A stretch of 64,000 bases of DNA from assembly GCA_011634665.1 (NCBI GenBank), contig WAEK01000005.1, positions 2,737,001 through 2,801,000 of the forward strand. The letters run 5' to 3'. A program made the position numbers and the translations under genes. This document shows positions 24,191 to 36,988 of the stretch, in pieces. Origin of the DNA: Mortierella sp. BCC40632 (taxonomy: Eukaryota > Mortierellomycota > Mortierellomycetes > Mortierellales > Mortierellaceae). The notes beneath the pieces were generated by a model. It searched no databases and was not told the origin of the DNA. It saw only the letters and a program-made list of their open reading frames with translations. Each line of letters opens with the position of its first letter. The stretch's first letter is position 1.

Positions 24191-24537
24191 GTTGACCGGA
24201 TTGTGCAAGGTTCTCGATCGCAGGATTAGAAACTGGTCCTGAGAGGAGTGCTTTGATGAGGTGCTGCTTTAGAAGAAGAAATTATACGGCGCACACTTTT
24301 TGGGGGATTAAATGTGTGCATGCTGTTGTTCCCTACCCCTGACCCCTCCTCTCCCATTTTACTCACTCAACAAAACCCGTAAATCTCAGGATCTTGGCAT
24401 TTATACCGTACCAGTTTTTTTTTTTTTTTTTTTTTTTAAATCATGAACCTTTGTCTTTGTTCGCCGTCCATGTCTGGGGACTCTATTTGCTGTACCTGTG
24501 CTTCAAAAAAAAACTGGAAATTTGTCCGCATGGTTTC

Positions 24538-24579
<42 letters not shown>

Positions 24580-24719
24580 TCCCCTCCTCCCTTTTTTTTT
24601 TATTCTTTTTCGATCACATTCCAAAAATACTACTTTTATGAGGTAAATAGATAAATGAATTAAAACAAGAATATGGATGCCGAGTCAAACACATGGTTTA
24701 ATCTTGTGAACTTTTTTTT
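24191..24719. other. Intergenic region between convergent mannosidase genes
   Basis: No gene is seen. It holds the two 3' UTRs, a poly-T run (about 24416-24437) and a short GA repeat near 24547-24570. Confidence 0.5.
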
Positions 24720-27777
<3,058 letters not shown>

Positions 27778-28281
27778 CGGGATATTAGTTGAAAGTGGAA
27801 TGAAAAAATGAAGGAAGAAAGGGTGAAAGAGTGAGGGTGAGAGTGAGAAAGGGAGTGAGAAAGGAAGAAAAAGGTGTCAACCGCTGGCTGGATAAAAAAG
27901 AAAAAGAAAAAAAGAAAAAGAGATTACTCTTTTAGCGTTAGGTTGGGAACGGTGGAGCCGTCTCTCCTGTCTGCCGGAGCCTCATCCCCCGTGCATCTCC
28001 CTGTCGCTTTTGCTTGAACTCCCTTGTGTTCACGCTCTGCACTCCTTTTTTTGGACAAGACTCACTGTGCCCGCCGACGCATGACGAATGCCCTAGATGG
28101 CGTTCGTGGACGAATGAGAGGGTTGCACTGCCGCCTTGAAGGGAGGATTCCCCCGCCCTCGAGTAAGCGGGAATATTCTGTTTTAATTTGGTGTAAAAAA
28201 GAAAAATAGGAAATAGGAAATAGCCCCATGGGTAGTTTTTTATCCCATGCTAAAAAAAAAAAAAAAAAAAGATACGTCTAC
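27778..28281. other. Mannosidase B promoter and TXNL1 3' flank
   Basis: No gene is seen. GA-rich DNA at 27800-27925 is the pyrimidine-rich leader of mannosidase B on its own strand, and a poly-A run sits near 28252-28270. Confidence 0.45.
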
Positions 28282-29494
28282 TTAGTGCTCGTGCTCGACC
28301 TTCTTAAGAGCTGACATATCCGTGCCATCAATGGAGCTTCCGATAAAGATCAGCTGCTTAATCTGCGTCGTCTCCTCGTCGCCCAAGTTGTCTTCGACGA
28401 ACAGAACGACGTTGCTCACGTTTTGGAACTTGACAAAGCGCAGAGGAATCACGCCACCATTCTCGTAGTCCTTCTCTGTCAGCACAATATTCTGGGTCTC
28501 TTCCACACTGTCTGCCTCCTCGAAATCAAACGTTCCCCTGTTCTTGTACACTTTGATGGTCTTGGGTGCATGTGCTATTAGGGAGTAAAATGCATGGTGC
28601 ATTGCATTGTCGTTTAGAAACATTATTTTTTCATGGGAACATTCCTGTCTATGGACGCCCTCAGGGAACAAATGAGAGAGCAGAAGTATGGGTTTTTCCC
28701 CTTACCAATATCCTTGGCAACAATCTTGATAGAATGCAGCTTGATGGTCTATCGAGACATAACACATGTTTTCTAGTTAGGAGTGGGTCCTCAGTCGCAA
28801 CTAACCCGCCTAGCATTTTCGCGCCCTCTTGTGTATCCCAAAAAAGAAAAGAAAAGAAAATAGCCCATAGCTCTACAAACCTGGTTAAAACGAATGTTCA
28901 TAATCAACTGCTCATCCACATCACTCTCAAGAAAAGTGTCGTCACTCTTGAGCGCATTGCGGATGTTGTTTCCACTCTGTTGGTTCAGACAATCGACCTG
29001 GTTTAGGGTGATGGCATCTGTAATGTCGCTCTGTCCTGCCACCAGACCCGATCCCGAACTTGAAGAGCCACTGGCTCCATCCTCAACAGGTCCCTGGTGC
29101 TGCTTGATCAATGACTCGAGCTCTCCTGGGTTGGCACCCTTGAGCTCTGCGATCTTTTTGGAGGCCTTCATGAACTGGAAGGTGGGCCTATAAGAATAAT
29201 GTAGGACAAGGGCATTTCAGTGGTTAGCTCTCGTTTCAAGACACTGCTTTAAGAGACTACTCCCCTTGGTACATATATATTTCTATCTTTCTTTCTTTTT
29301 TTAGAAAAAAAAAAAAAAAAAAAAAAAAAGAAAAAAAAAGAAAGCAGTGAATCGTTCCTGATCCTTACATGACAGTTACACCGGCGACAGAGGCAACCTC
29401 TTGGAAATCATCAACATCGACCTAGTTTTAAAAGCAATAGCATCGTATAGTGTTAGGAGAGTATCATATGCAAAGGCTCTCTCTCTTTCTCTCC

Positions 29495-29525
<31 letters not shown>

Positions 29526-30105
29526 TTTTTTTTTTTTTTTTTTTTTTTTTGTTTGTTTGTTTGTTTGGTCAATGTGATTCCTTGGGCGAGTGAAAAAAAT
29601 GAAGACCCAGCATCCCATGACGAGCGCGCGCGTATGTGTGTATATGTGTTTTTACCTTGATAAAGTCAACATGGCGATACTGGTTGGAGAGCTTTTCAAA
29701 GATGGGTTTGATAGTCTGGCATGGTCCACACCATTTCTAGCATTCATTGGAAGGAAAAGAAGACGAAAGAGGATTTAGAAACCAAAGGCAATGGAGGATC
29801 TCCAACGATGGACTACAGTCGTCCACACTAGACAAGAAAAAAAAAGGGATTCCAAGACTTACTGCTGTATAGTCAACCACGACCTTGAGTTTGGACGGTG
29901 AGAACAAGGAAAGAATGAAAAGAGCAAAGACCAGGATCAACATGGAGTTCCTGACTATTTTCTTTCTTTCTTTTTTTTTTTATCCACGGGGAACAATGAT
30001 GGCTGCCAAGTATTCGCAGGGAAGGAGAATTACAAGTCTGGTGGTTCCTGCTTTGGAGAGGAGCTCCTGGAAATGTGCTTGGCTGGTGATTTCCTTGACG
30101 GGCAT
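28282..30105 (-). CDS. TXNL1: Thioredoxin-like protein 1 (thioredoxin + PITH domain)
   Basis: A cytosolic thioredoxin-fold protein whose PITH domain binds the proteasome in the known family. Exons on the minus strand: 30105-30034, 29883-29863, 29736-29656, 29421-29369, 29187-28881, 28748-28706 and 28574-28282. Phases agree, giving 289 residues, the same length as human TXNL1. The redox motif WCGPC places the active cysteines at 34 and 37, following VVVDYTAK. A Gly/Ser-rich linker leads to the PITH domain (about 120 onward: [42 protein letters not shown]). The protein ends in KVEHEH. Exon 2 is only 21 nt. The first exon and the DNA upstream of it were copied to about 31185-31400, between the two MYND genes. 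Confidence 0.93.
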
Positions 30106-30377
30106 GTTGGTGGTTGTCGAATGGTGTGTGAGGAAGAAGAAGAAAGAAAGAAAGAATACGATGCGGGCCCTAGAAAACGTACCCCCCCTTCTCCCTCTCC
30201 CTGGTGGGGTTTTGGCCACGCACGCACACACACGCTTTTTTTTTTTTTTTTTTTCGTGGCGCGTCTGATGCTAATTACAAAGGACCCTGATAATCAGAAG
30301 TGATTTCCAACAACCCAGAGTTTAATATTCTTCACAACGTCGTATGTACGGTATGTGGAAAGTCACTGGGGGGGAGT

Positions 30378-30992
30378 TTAGACGAGCATAGACATATCAC
30401 CAGGCGCGGATAACTCGTTAAAATCGACAAACGGGACCCCGATCTTGGACGCAATCTTGCTTGTTTGTCGCAAAATGGCACAGTCCTTTTTGTGAGCAGC
30501 CCAACCATGAACTTGGCATTCTTTTGAACAATAGGAGGCCTTGTGACATTTTGCACAGCGCAGGGATGCCGCCTTTCCGCACTTTTGACACTTTCCTGGG
30601 GTCACTGACTGGGCCTTGAGGATGTCGTCAAGAGAGTACCTCAGAACACAGACGCTCGGACTATGTTCCACACGGATGCCAATATTCCCATCCATAAACG
30701 TTTTATACTCTGCATAGAGGATAAAAACAGTGGATCCCACAGGAAAGATACGAGGATCGACTGACTCATCCAAGTAAAAGCCTATGAGTATCTCCTTGCC
30801 CTCGCGGTCCTTAACCGTGAGAAAGACGCGTATAAAGTCCGTGACACCCACAACCTCGGCCATGAAGCACCAGTGCTTATGAGGGGACAATACACCACCT
30901 TGAAGGGTGAAGTATCGTTCATCAATAGTATCCAGCTCAGGCAAGTCCTTAAATGCTGGAAAATATTCTTCATCCAAAAAGATGCTAGTCAT
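30378..30992 (-). CDS. MYND zinc-finger protein, tandem copy A
   Basis: Intronless, 204 residues. The N-terminal two thirds (MTSIFLDEEYFPAF onward) contain no domain I recognise. The C-terminal part holds a MYND-type zinc finger: CQKCGKAASLRCAKCHKASYCSKECQ with a downstream His and Cys (AAHKKDC), residues about 130-180. MYND fingers bind proline-rich peptides in known proteins. It lacks a SET domain, so no methyltransferase role is implied. I chose the ATG at 30992 because it matches the start of copy B; the frame is open further upstream, through the TXNL1 relic and a poly-Lys run, but that extension has no equivalent in copy B. Close paralogue of the gene at 31458-32078. Confidence 0.82.
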   Translation of the reverse strand: MTSIFLDEEYFPAFKDLPELDTIDERYFTLQGGVLSPHKHWCFMAEVVGVTDFIRVFLTVKDREGKEILIGFYLDESVDPRIFPVGSTVFILYAEYKTFMDGNIGIRVEHSPSVCVLRYSLDDILKAQSVTPGKCQKCGKAASLRCAKCHKASYCSKECQVHGWAAHKKDCAILRQTSKIASKIGVPFVDFNELSAPGDMSMLV

Positions 30993-31150
30993 TGTCAAAG
31001 TGAGTCTGGAGTTACATCTTTGCCAAGAAGATTTAAATGCTTTTTGAACCGACTTCTTCATAGGGTGGCTTGGGGAAGACCATCCGCACCATGCCTTTTT
31101 TATTCCCCCCCATGCGAGCAAAGTACCCATGCGGGCCAAAGTACCCATGG

Positions 31151-31184
<34 letters not shown>

Positions 31185-31185
<1 letters not shown>

Positions 31186-31400
31186 AGTCCTGTTTTGGAG
31201 AGTTCCTGAAAAAATGGGACATTCTTTACGGATATAGTGGTGGTTTGTCGAATGGTGAGGAGGAAAAGAAAAAGAAAAAAAAAATAAGACCGAATGCAAT
31301 GCATATGCTAGAAAACGTAACCCTCTGTGAAGGGCTACATGCACACTTCTGGCCATGACACGTTCGATGACAGTTACAAAGGACCCTGGTAATCAGAAGC
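31185..31400 (-). pseudogene. Relic of TXNL1 exon 1 and its upstream DNA
   Basis: On the minus strand, bases near 31235-31185 match the start of TXNL1: SVKNVPFFQELSKTG aligns with [19 protein letters not shown]. The start codon is lost: the triplet at 31235-31233 is ATA where TXNL1 has ATG at 30105. The coding match ends at a long poly-A run on this strand, and no later TXNL1 exon follows. The DNA upstream (31236-31400) still matches the TXNL1 promoter region, including ACAAAGGACCCTGGTAATCA at 31376-31395. It is a by-product of the tandem duplication that also copied the MYND gene. Confidence 0.8.
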
Positions 31401-31457
31401 CTTGTGTAACACTTGAATCTTGGCCATTTATTGCTTCTCTCACCAACAAAAAGAGCT

Positions 31458-32078
31458 TTAGATGGGTGTGGTCATATCGCCCAACGCGGTCAACGAGTTA
31501 AAGTCAACAAACGGGACCTCGATCTTAGCCCCAATCGCGCTCGTAAGTCGCAAGATAGCACAATCCTTTTTGTGACTAACCCAGTCTCCAACTTGACATT
31601 CTTTGGAACAATAAGTAGCCTTGTGACATTTTGCACAACGCAACGGTGCCGATTTTTGACACTTTCGACATTCTCCAGGGGTCACGGACTGGGCCTTGAG
31701 GATGTTGGAAAGAGAATGCTTCAGAACACAGATATTTGTGCCATCTTCAACACGAATGCCTATTCTTCCATCCATAAACATCTTATACTCTGCATAGAGA
31801 ACAAAAATAGTGGATCCCTTGGTAAAGATGCGAGGATCGAAGGGCTTGTCAGTATCCAAGTAAAAAGCAATAAGCGCCTCCTCGCCCTTGCGGTCCTTGA
31901 CTGTCAAAAGTACGCGCGAAAAGGTCATGACGGAGACAATCTCGGCCATGAAGCACCAATGATTCCGAGGGAGCACTATGCCATTTCGAACACTATAGAA
32001 TCTGTCATTGAGAATATCCAGCTCAGGCAAATCAGCGAATGCCGGAAAGTACTTTTCGTCCAAAATGACGCTGGTCAT
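31458..32078 (-). CDS. MYND zinc-finger protein, tandem copy B
   Basis: Intronless, 206 residues, starting MTSVILDEKYFPAF and aligned over its whole length with copy A. The MYND finger keeps all expected ligands: CRKCQKSAPLRCAKCHKATYCSKECQ followed by a His and Cys (SHKKDC). Many substitutions separate the copies, yet both frames are intact, which suggests both are under selection. Its start codon lies only 273 bases from the divergent PUM3 gene start, so the two may share a promoter region that contains a poly-T run of about 45 bases. Confidence 0.85.
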   Translation of the reverse strand: MTSVILDEKYFPAFADLPELDILNDRFYSVRNGIVLPRNHWCFMAEIVSVMTFSRVLLTVKDRKGEEALIAFYLDTDKPFDPRIFTKGSTIFVLYAEYKMFMDGRIGIRVEDGTNICVLKHSLSNILKAQSVTPGECRKCQKSAPLRCAKCHKATYCSKECQVGDWVSHKKDCAILRLTSAIGAKIEVPFVDFNSLTALGDMTTPI

Positions 32079-32233
32079 TGTTCAAGTCTTTGTCTTGGGG
32101 AGAGGAGGGGAGAGGAAGTATTTCTCTAGTCTCTCTTCTCCCAGGAAATGAAATAGGGCAAAGAGAGGCGACAGACAGTCCCCATAAAGATTCTAATTTG
32201 TGGCTTGGGGCCTTGAACCAAACAACACATTGT

Positions 32234-32236
<3 letters not shown>

Positions 32237-32281
<45 letters not shown>
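32237..32281. repeat. Poly-T run of about 45 bases
   Basis: A near-perfect homopolymer lies in the short divergent promoter between MYND copy B and PUM3. The assembled length of such tracts is unreliable. Confidence 0.9.
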
Positions 32282-32282
<1 letters not shown>

Positions 32283-32351
32283 TGGCAATCCTTCAACCCC
32301 ATCTTTGTTTAGGTCACCAACCATCAAAAAACAATAGCAAGCACATCCACA

Positions 32352-32670
32352 ATGGCCGTCGCAAAGAGAAAGTCTGGCGGTGTCTCTGCCACTGAAGCAC
32401 CATCCAAAAAGTCCAAGGGAAACAATGCAGACAAGCCCATCAAGGCTGCCCCTACCTCAGTCACAGGCAAGAAGACCTTCTTTGGCAAGGTTCTTGAACA
32501 GGAGGACGACGACGACGAGGGTGAACTCCAGGCCGAACCTATTCGTGATGATGACGAGGACAACAGCATGGAGGTGGATGAGGGAGTCGCAGGATCTCAG
32601 TCTGCACAACAAAAGCCAAAGCTCTGTAAGGACCTACCTCATTATGACCCTGGAGGAAAGCTTTTCTTTC

Positions 32671-32704
<34 letters not shown>

Positions 32705-34707
32705 AAGCGAGTGAAGCAAGATACTGACTGACTGACTGTTGTTTTTTTGTTTATCTCTTTCCACCTTCTTCTTTATCACCAAACATCGCTACTCTCTCCT
32801 CTTCGGCACTATGTGAACCTTTCATAACCAATATCATCTCTTCTCGCCCTTCCTCCTCCCCGGCACTCTATCCACTATTCTCCTCCTCTCCTGGGATCCG
32901 CACAAATACACAAACACAACCTCAACAGCATCCAAAGAGTCGAATGCACAAAAGAAGGCACTCCGTGAGGAGCGTCGGTCACACAAGCCAAACTCAGAGC
33001 TGATCTACCCCGCCAAGAAGATCTGGGAGCGACTTCGCCGCAAGGATTTGGGCAAGGACGAACGAAAGGCAGTGATGAAGGAGATGATGGACCTCATTAC
33101 CGGCAAAGTCCAGGAGATTATTTTCAAGCACGACATGTCTCGTATCATCCAGTCTTGTCTCAAATATGGTAGCGAGGAGCAACGTAATGTGATTGCTGGC
33201 GAATTGGTCGGTCATTACTTGACACTTTCAAAGTCGATGTACGGTCGGTTTATTGTTTCCAAGATCATTCACTTTTGCCCCAAATACCGTGATACTGTGA
33301 TCAAGGAGTTTTACGGGAAGGTTCGCCAGTTGATCCGACACAAGGAGGCTGCCTCCGTTATTGAGGATGCTTACTCGAACTACGCCAACGCTGGACAACG
33401 CAATGGTCTTATTCAGGAGTTTTATGGTCCCGAGTTCAGAATCTTCAAGAGCGATGATAAGAAGACATTGACAGAGATTCTGGAGTCACACCCCGGCAAG
33501 AAAGATAGCATTATGAAGCACTTGATGGAGACTTTGACATCATGCATGGAGAAGGGAACAGTCGGCTACAGCATTGTTCATCGCGGTCTTTTGGAGTACT
33601 TTGAGCATGCTGATGCCAAGGGTATCCAGGTGATTTATTTTTTTCCTTTTTTTTTTTTTTTTTATTGTCATGACTTACTCTGGAGGCAAAAAAAAAAAAA
33701 AAAAAAACGGTCGCTAATACATTTTCATCTATTCCCGATCTCTTTTATAACAATAGGAGATGCTGGATGTCATGAAGGAGCAGGCAGTAGAGATGTTGCA
33801 CACAAAGGAGGGCGCTCAGGTAGCAATGCTCTGCCTCCTTCATGCCACACCCAAGGATCGTAAGGCAATGCTAAAGTCGATGAAGCCCTTCGTGGTCAAG
33901 ATCTGTAAAGAAGAATACGGTCACATGGTCATGCTCAGGATGTTTGATGTTGTCGACGATACCGTGTTGATGTCCAAGGCGATCATTGCAGAGATTACCA
34001 AGGAGTTGGTCAGCATTGCCAACGACAAATTCGGTCGTCGTGTCATCCTCTACCTCCTTGCCGGTCGTTCGCCCAAATACATCTCGCCCCTCAACATTGA
34101 ACTCTTGGCCAAGGGTGATGCCGTTCGTGCTAGCACGAGTAAGAAGGATGCTGCCGTGCGTTCTTCAGAGTTGTTAGGTCACATTTCTCCAGCATTGATT
34201 TCTAGCATTGCAGAGAGGACCCGACTCTTGACGGTTGAGCCTCTTTCATGCCAAGTTGTGCTCGAGACCTTGCTTCATGCTACTGGAGACCGTACCCCAG
34301 CTGTGAATGCACTTTTGGAGTTGGCCGGTGCAGAGCCCTCGAGCTCATCCGAGTTGGAGCCTAATCTATTGACCAATATGCCCACGGATCGATTGTACAA
34401 GACATTGGTTCAGTCAGATTACAAGGCACCCATGGCAGAGCCCTCGCTACACTTTGGCAGTGCGCTCTTGAAGAAGATCACGCCTCATATTGAATACTAT
34501 TCAAAGCAGCGCTCGGGTTCGTTTATTGTCCTTGCCCTGTTGGAGAACCCAGAGACGGCAGCAGAGACCAAAAAGTTGCTTACCTCAAAATCAGGATCGT
34601 CAAAATCCTCGACAACTGTGCAGAAGGAATTGGAAAAGTTGGTCAAGGGCGACTCTGAGAAGGGTAATGCAGGAGCAAAACTGATTCTCGAAGCTCTTGC
34701 CAAGTAA
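32352..34707 (+). CDS. PUF6: Pumilio-domain RNA-binding protein, PUM3/Puf6 type
   Basis: A nucleolar RNA-binding protein of the Puf-A/Puf6 branch, involved in ribosome biogenesis and mRNA control in known members. Exons: 32352-32625, 32929-33629 and 33757-34707, phases agree, 641 residues. The N-terminus has Lys-rich and acidic stretches (KRKSGG, DDDDEGE) typical of nucleolar proteins. From about residue 110 come degenerate pumilio repeats, for example HDMSRIIQSCLKYGSEEQRN, SMYGRFIVSKIIHFCPKY and GTVGYSIVHRGLLEYFEHAD. After the exon 2/3 junction the repeats continue (KEGAQVAMLCLLHAT, YGHMVMLRMFDVVDDT, FGRRVILYLLAG), followed by a CPL-type C-terminal region. The second intron holds both a poly-T and a poly-A run. 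Confidence 0.9.
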
Positions 34708-35184
34708 AAAAGAAAAAAAAAGGGGGGGAGGGGGAAGGGGGAGGAAAGATGGGGGGAAGGAAGGCAAAGGGTAGTTGGTCGTTGGTATGGAGGACCCGGA
34801 CAAGATATTGTTTACCACACTGCCACCACTTCTCATAACCGCCTGTTTATTATTGTTATTTTTCTATGTTGCTTGGCATGTGGACAATGAACCGATCCAA
34901 AGAAGAAGGAAATGCGTACAACAAGAAAGCTGGTGCTAATTGAATAGGGGTCAGGGATCATGCCAGACTTGGTTCTGGACCATAGGTTACCCATCTTTAC
35001 CTTTACCTTTTTTTGTGTGTGTGTGTGTGTTGGTGTGTGCTTCTTTCTTCCTTCTTTTTTTTTTTTATGCTACCTTCCCATATCTCGCTTAGACCGACCG
35101 ATCACCCAACCCACTCCTATCCACGCGCTGTTTCTTTGTTTGTTCTCTAATAAAACCTCATCATTGCATCGTTCGCCACGGGTC

Positions 35185-35231
<47 letters not shown>

Positions 35232-35931
35232 CGGCGCGATTTGTTTATCGAGTCCAAGATACAGGTACAAAGGAGGGAGGGGTTAGGAAGGAGGGGGGGC
35301 AGATCCTCCCATCATTCACTTTTGGGCTTTTGTTGGTCTCAACATGTCATGCCACACTTTCTTTTTGCGTACCTGGATGGAAGGGCAGGAAAACGGGGAC
35401 CACTCTTTCTCTCAGGGTAGTTTTTTTAGTTCGTCTCGGAGGGATCGTGTGCTGGGTTTGTGTATGGTTAGAGTAAGCATTGCACACACCAAAACGGACA
35501 CACTGTCCTCCTCAGCACATCTCTCGACTTCAAAAAAAAAAAATAGGGGTGGAAAATACAATCACGCGTCGTAGGCAGAGAAGTGTTACGAACGGGTCGT
35601 CACCTGGGCCACAACGGCGTACTGATTGTTCAAGAGGATTTTTTTTTTTTTGGATTCATGTTGTTGTTGCGTTAATGCGAGCGGGCTTTTTTTACTCTGC
35701 CACCGTGTCACTGCTCCACCCCTTTTTTTCTCTCTTTGCAAACTATGGCCGGTGCGCAGGAACAGACCAAATGATCATCTCTATCTCTCTCTGCCTATTC
35801 GCCTCTTCCTCGGTCGGTCGACAAACGACCTTCTTTGTCTCTCTCACTCTCTTTTAAAAAGGGCCTCCCTGTCTCCTCCTCCTCCTCTCCAACAGACCCC
35901 AACTGCCTCCCACACGCGCACAAACCACTCT

Positions 35932-35971
<40 letters not shown>

Positions 35972-36258
35972 CTTCTTTTCTTTTTTGCTGATCAACCTTG
36001 TTTTATTTTCTTCCAATCTCCTCGCTCGCGTGGCTCTTCATATTCCGTCTCAGGCTTTCAACTGATCTTTTTGTTCACGACTCTCTCTCTCTCTCTCCCC
36101 CTTCCAACTACCACTAAAAAGAAAAAAAAAAGATCAATAAACCCCATTATCATCAACAACAGCAATAATAATAATAATAATAACTATCCCCATCATCACC
36201 ACCATCACCACCACTATCACTACCGCCATCACCACCACGACCACCACAATCACATCCA
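34708..36258. other. Gene-poor, pyrimidine-rich region
   Basis: No gene is supported. It contains poly-T runs of about 42 (35188-35229) and 37 bases (35935-35971), a GT repeat near 35013-35029, and a CAC/CAT-rich leader (36187-36252) before the small cysteine-rich gene. Open frames here translate into low-complexity Phe/Leu/Ser strings. Confidence 0.5.
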
Positions 36259-36681
36259 ATGGCTTGCACTTTTGCTTGCGCAGGCTTCTTTAGCAAGGCC
36301 CTCTTCTGTCAGAACCCAGATCACTTTGATATCCCCACCTCCATCCCCACTATCGGACTGGATCCCATCCTCGACAAATGTCTTTGTATGCAGAGCGTCA
36401 TCCCCTCCATGCAAAGTTGTGCCTCCTGTCGTGCCAAGAACAATATCACGAATGGTGATGGTACCTGGGTATTTATCGATGCTTGTAATCGAGAATTCCC
36501 TGAACGAAATTTGGTCTTGCCTTGGTCCGCTGCTCCTAGCACTCGACCACCGGTTCTGATTCGACGACAACGTCGATCTGCGAATTCACCTTGGCAGGCT
36601 CTGGATATAGTGAATACAGCTTCGTTGTTGTTGTTGGTCTCGTTGGCCGTCTCAGTCTGCTCGAGCTTCATGACCTCGTAA
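36259..36681 (+). CDS. Small eight-cysteine protein with hydrophobic C-terminus (paralogue of the gene at 62780)
   Basis: 140 residues, no intron seen, no domain I can name. The cysteine pattern is C-x3-C-x9-C-x23-C-x-C-x10-C-x2-C-x18-C, with the block SIPTIGLD between the third and fourth cysteines. The protein at 62780-63333 has the same pattern, so this is a real family. A basic stretch (RRQRR, about residue 105) and a hydrophobic C-terminal segment (about 118-137) follow. The paralogue has a signal peptide before its first cysteine; here the ATG falls just before the first cysteine (MACTFACAG) and the upstream DNA is a CAC/CAT repeat leader with no signal peptide. An unseen upstream exon is possible. 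An AATAAA at 36807-36812 may be the poly-A signal. Confidence 0.65.
   Translation: MACTFACAGFFSKALFCQNPDHFDIPTSIPTIGLDPILDKCLCMQSVIPSMQSCASCRAKNNITNGDGTWVFIDACNREFPERNLVLPWSAAPSTRPPVLIRRQRRSANSPWQALDIVNTASLLLLVSLAVSVCSSFMTS

Positions 36682-36687
<6 letters not shown>

Positions 36688-36721
<34 letters not shown>
36688..36721. repeat. (CT)n microsatellite in 3' UTR
   Basis: CT dinucleotide run just after the stop codon of the small cysteine-rich gene. Confidence 0.85.
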
Positions 36722-36723
<2 letters not shown>

Positions 36724-36988
36724 ATTTAGCCCTCTTAATGTCTCTCTCCTCCCCCTGTGTTCAATATTGTCTCCCGATCGCCTGATCACTTTTTTTTTCT
36801 TCCAGGAATAAAAGTAAAAAAACATACAAGATTATATTGTTTAGAAAAAAAAAATCTACATTTCTTGTTGTTCAAAAACTAAGGATGCTCGAGTGGGGTG
36901 GTGATGAAAGGGAGTTGACAGTAAGGGGAGGGGCAAAAAAAAAAAAAAAAGCAAGACAGGAAAAAAAAACTATAGATATCAGACATAT

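Larger units (their letters stand above)
30034..32090. repeat. Tandem segmental duplication (TXNL1 5' end + MYND gene)
   Basis: Two diverged copies of a unit of about 1.1 kb lie in direct tandem. Copy 1 runs from TXNL1 exon 1 (30034) through its upstream DNA to the MYND gene ending at 30992. Copy 2 runs from about 31185 to about 32090. Both halves match: TXNL1 exon 1 against a relic at 31185-31235, near-identical upstream blocks (30277-30300 against 31376-31399, one mismatch), and MYND genes of 204 and 206 residues. Offsets between matching points are 1080-1130 bases, so small indels followed the duplication. One break must lie near the poly-A/poly-T tract at about 31157-31184. Confidence 0.85.

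Noticed and set aside
30993..31304. N-terminal extension of MYND copy A (104 extra codons)
   Set aside because: It translates the TXNL1 relic and a poly-Lys run from the poly-A tract. Copy B has no such extension, and both copies share the start MTS.
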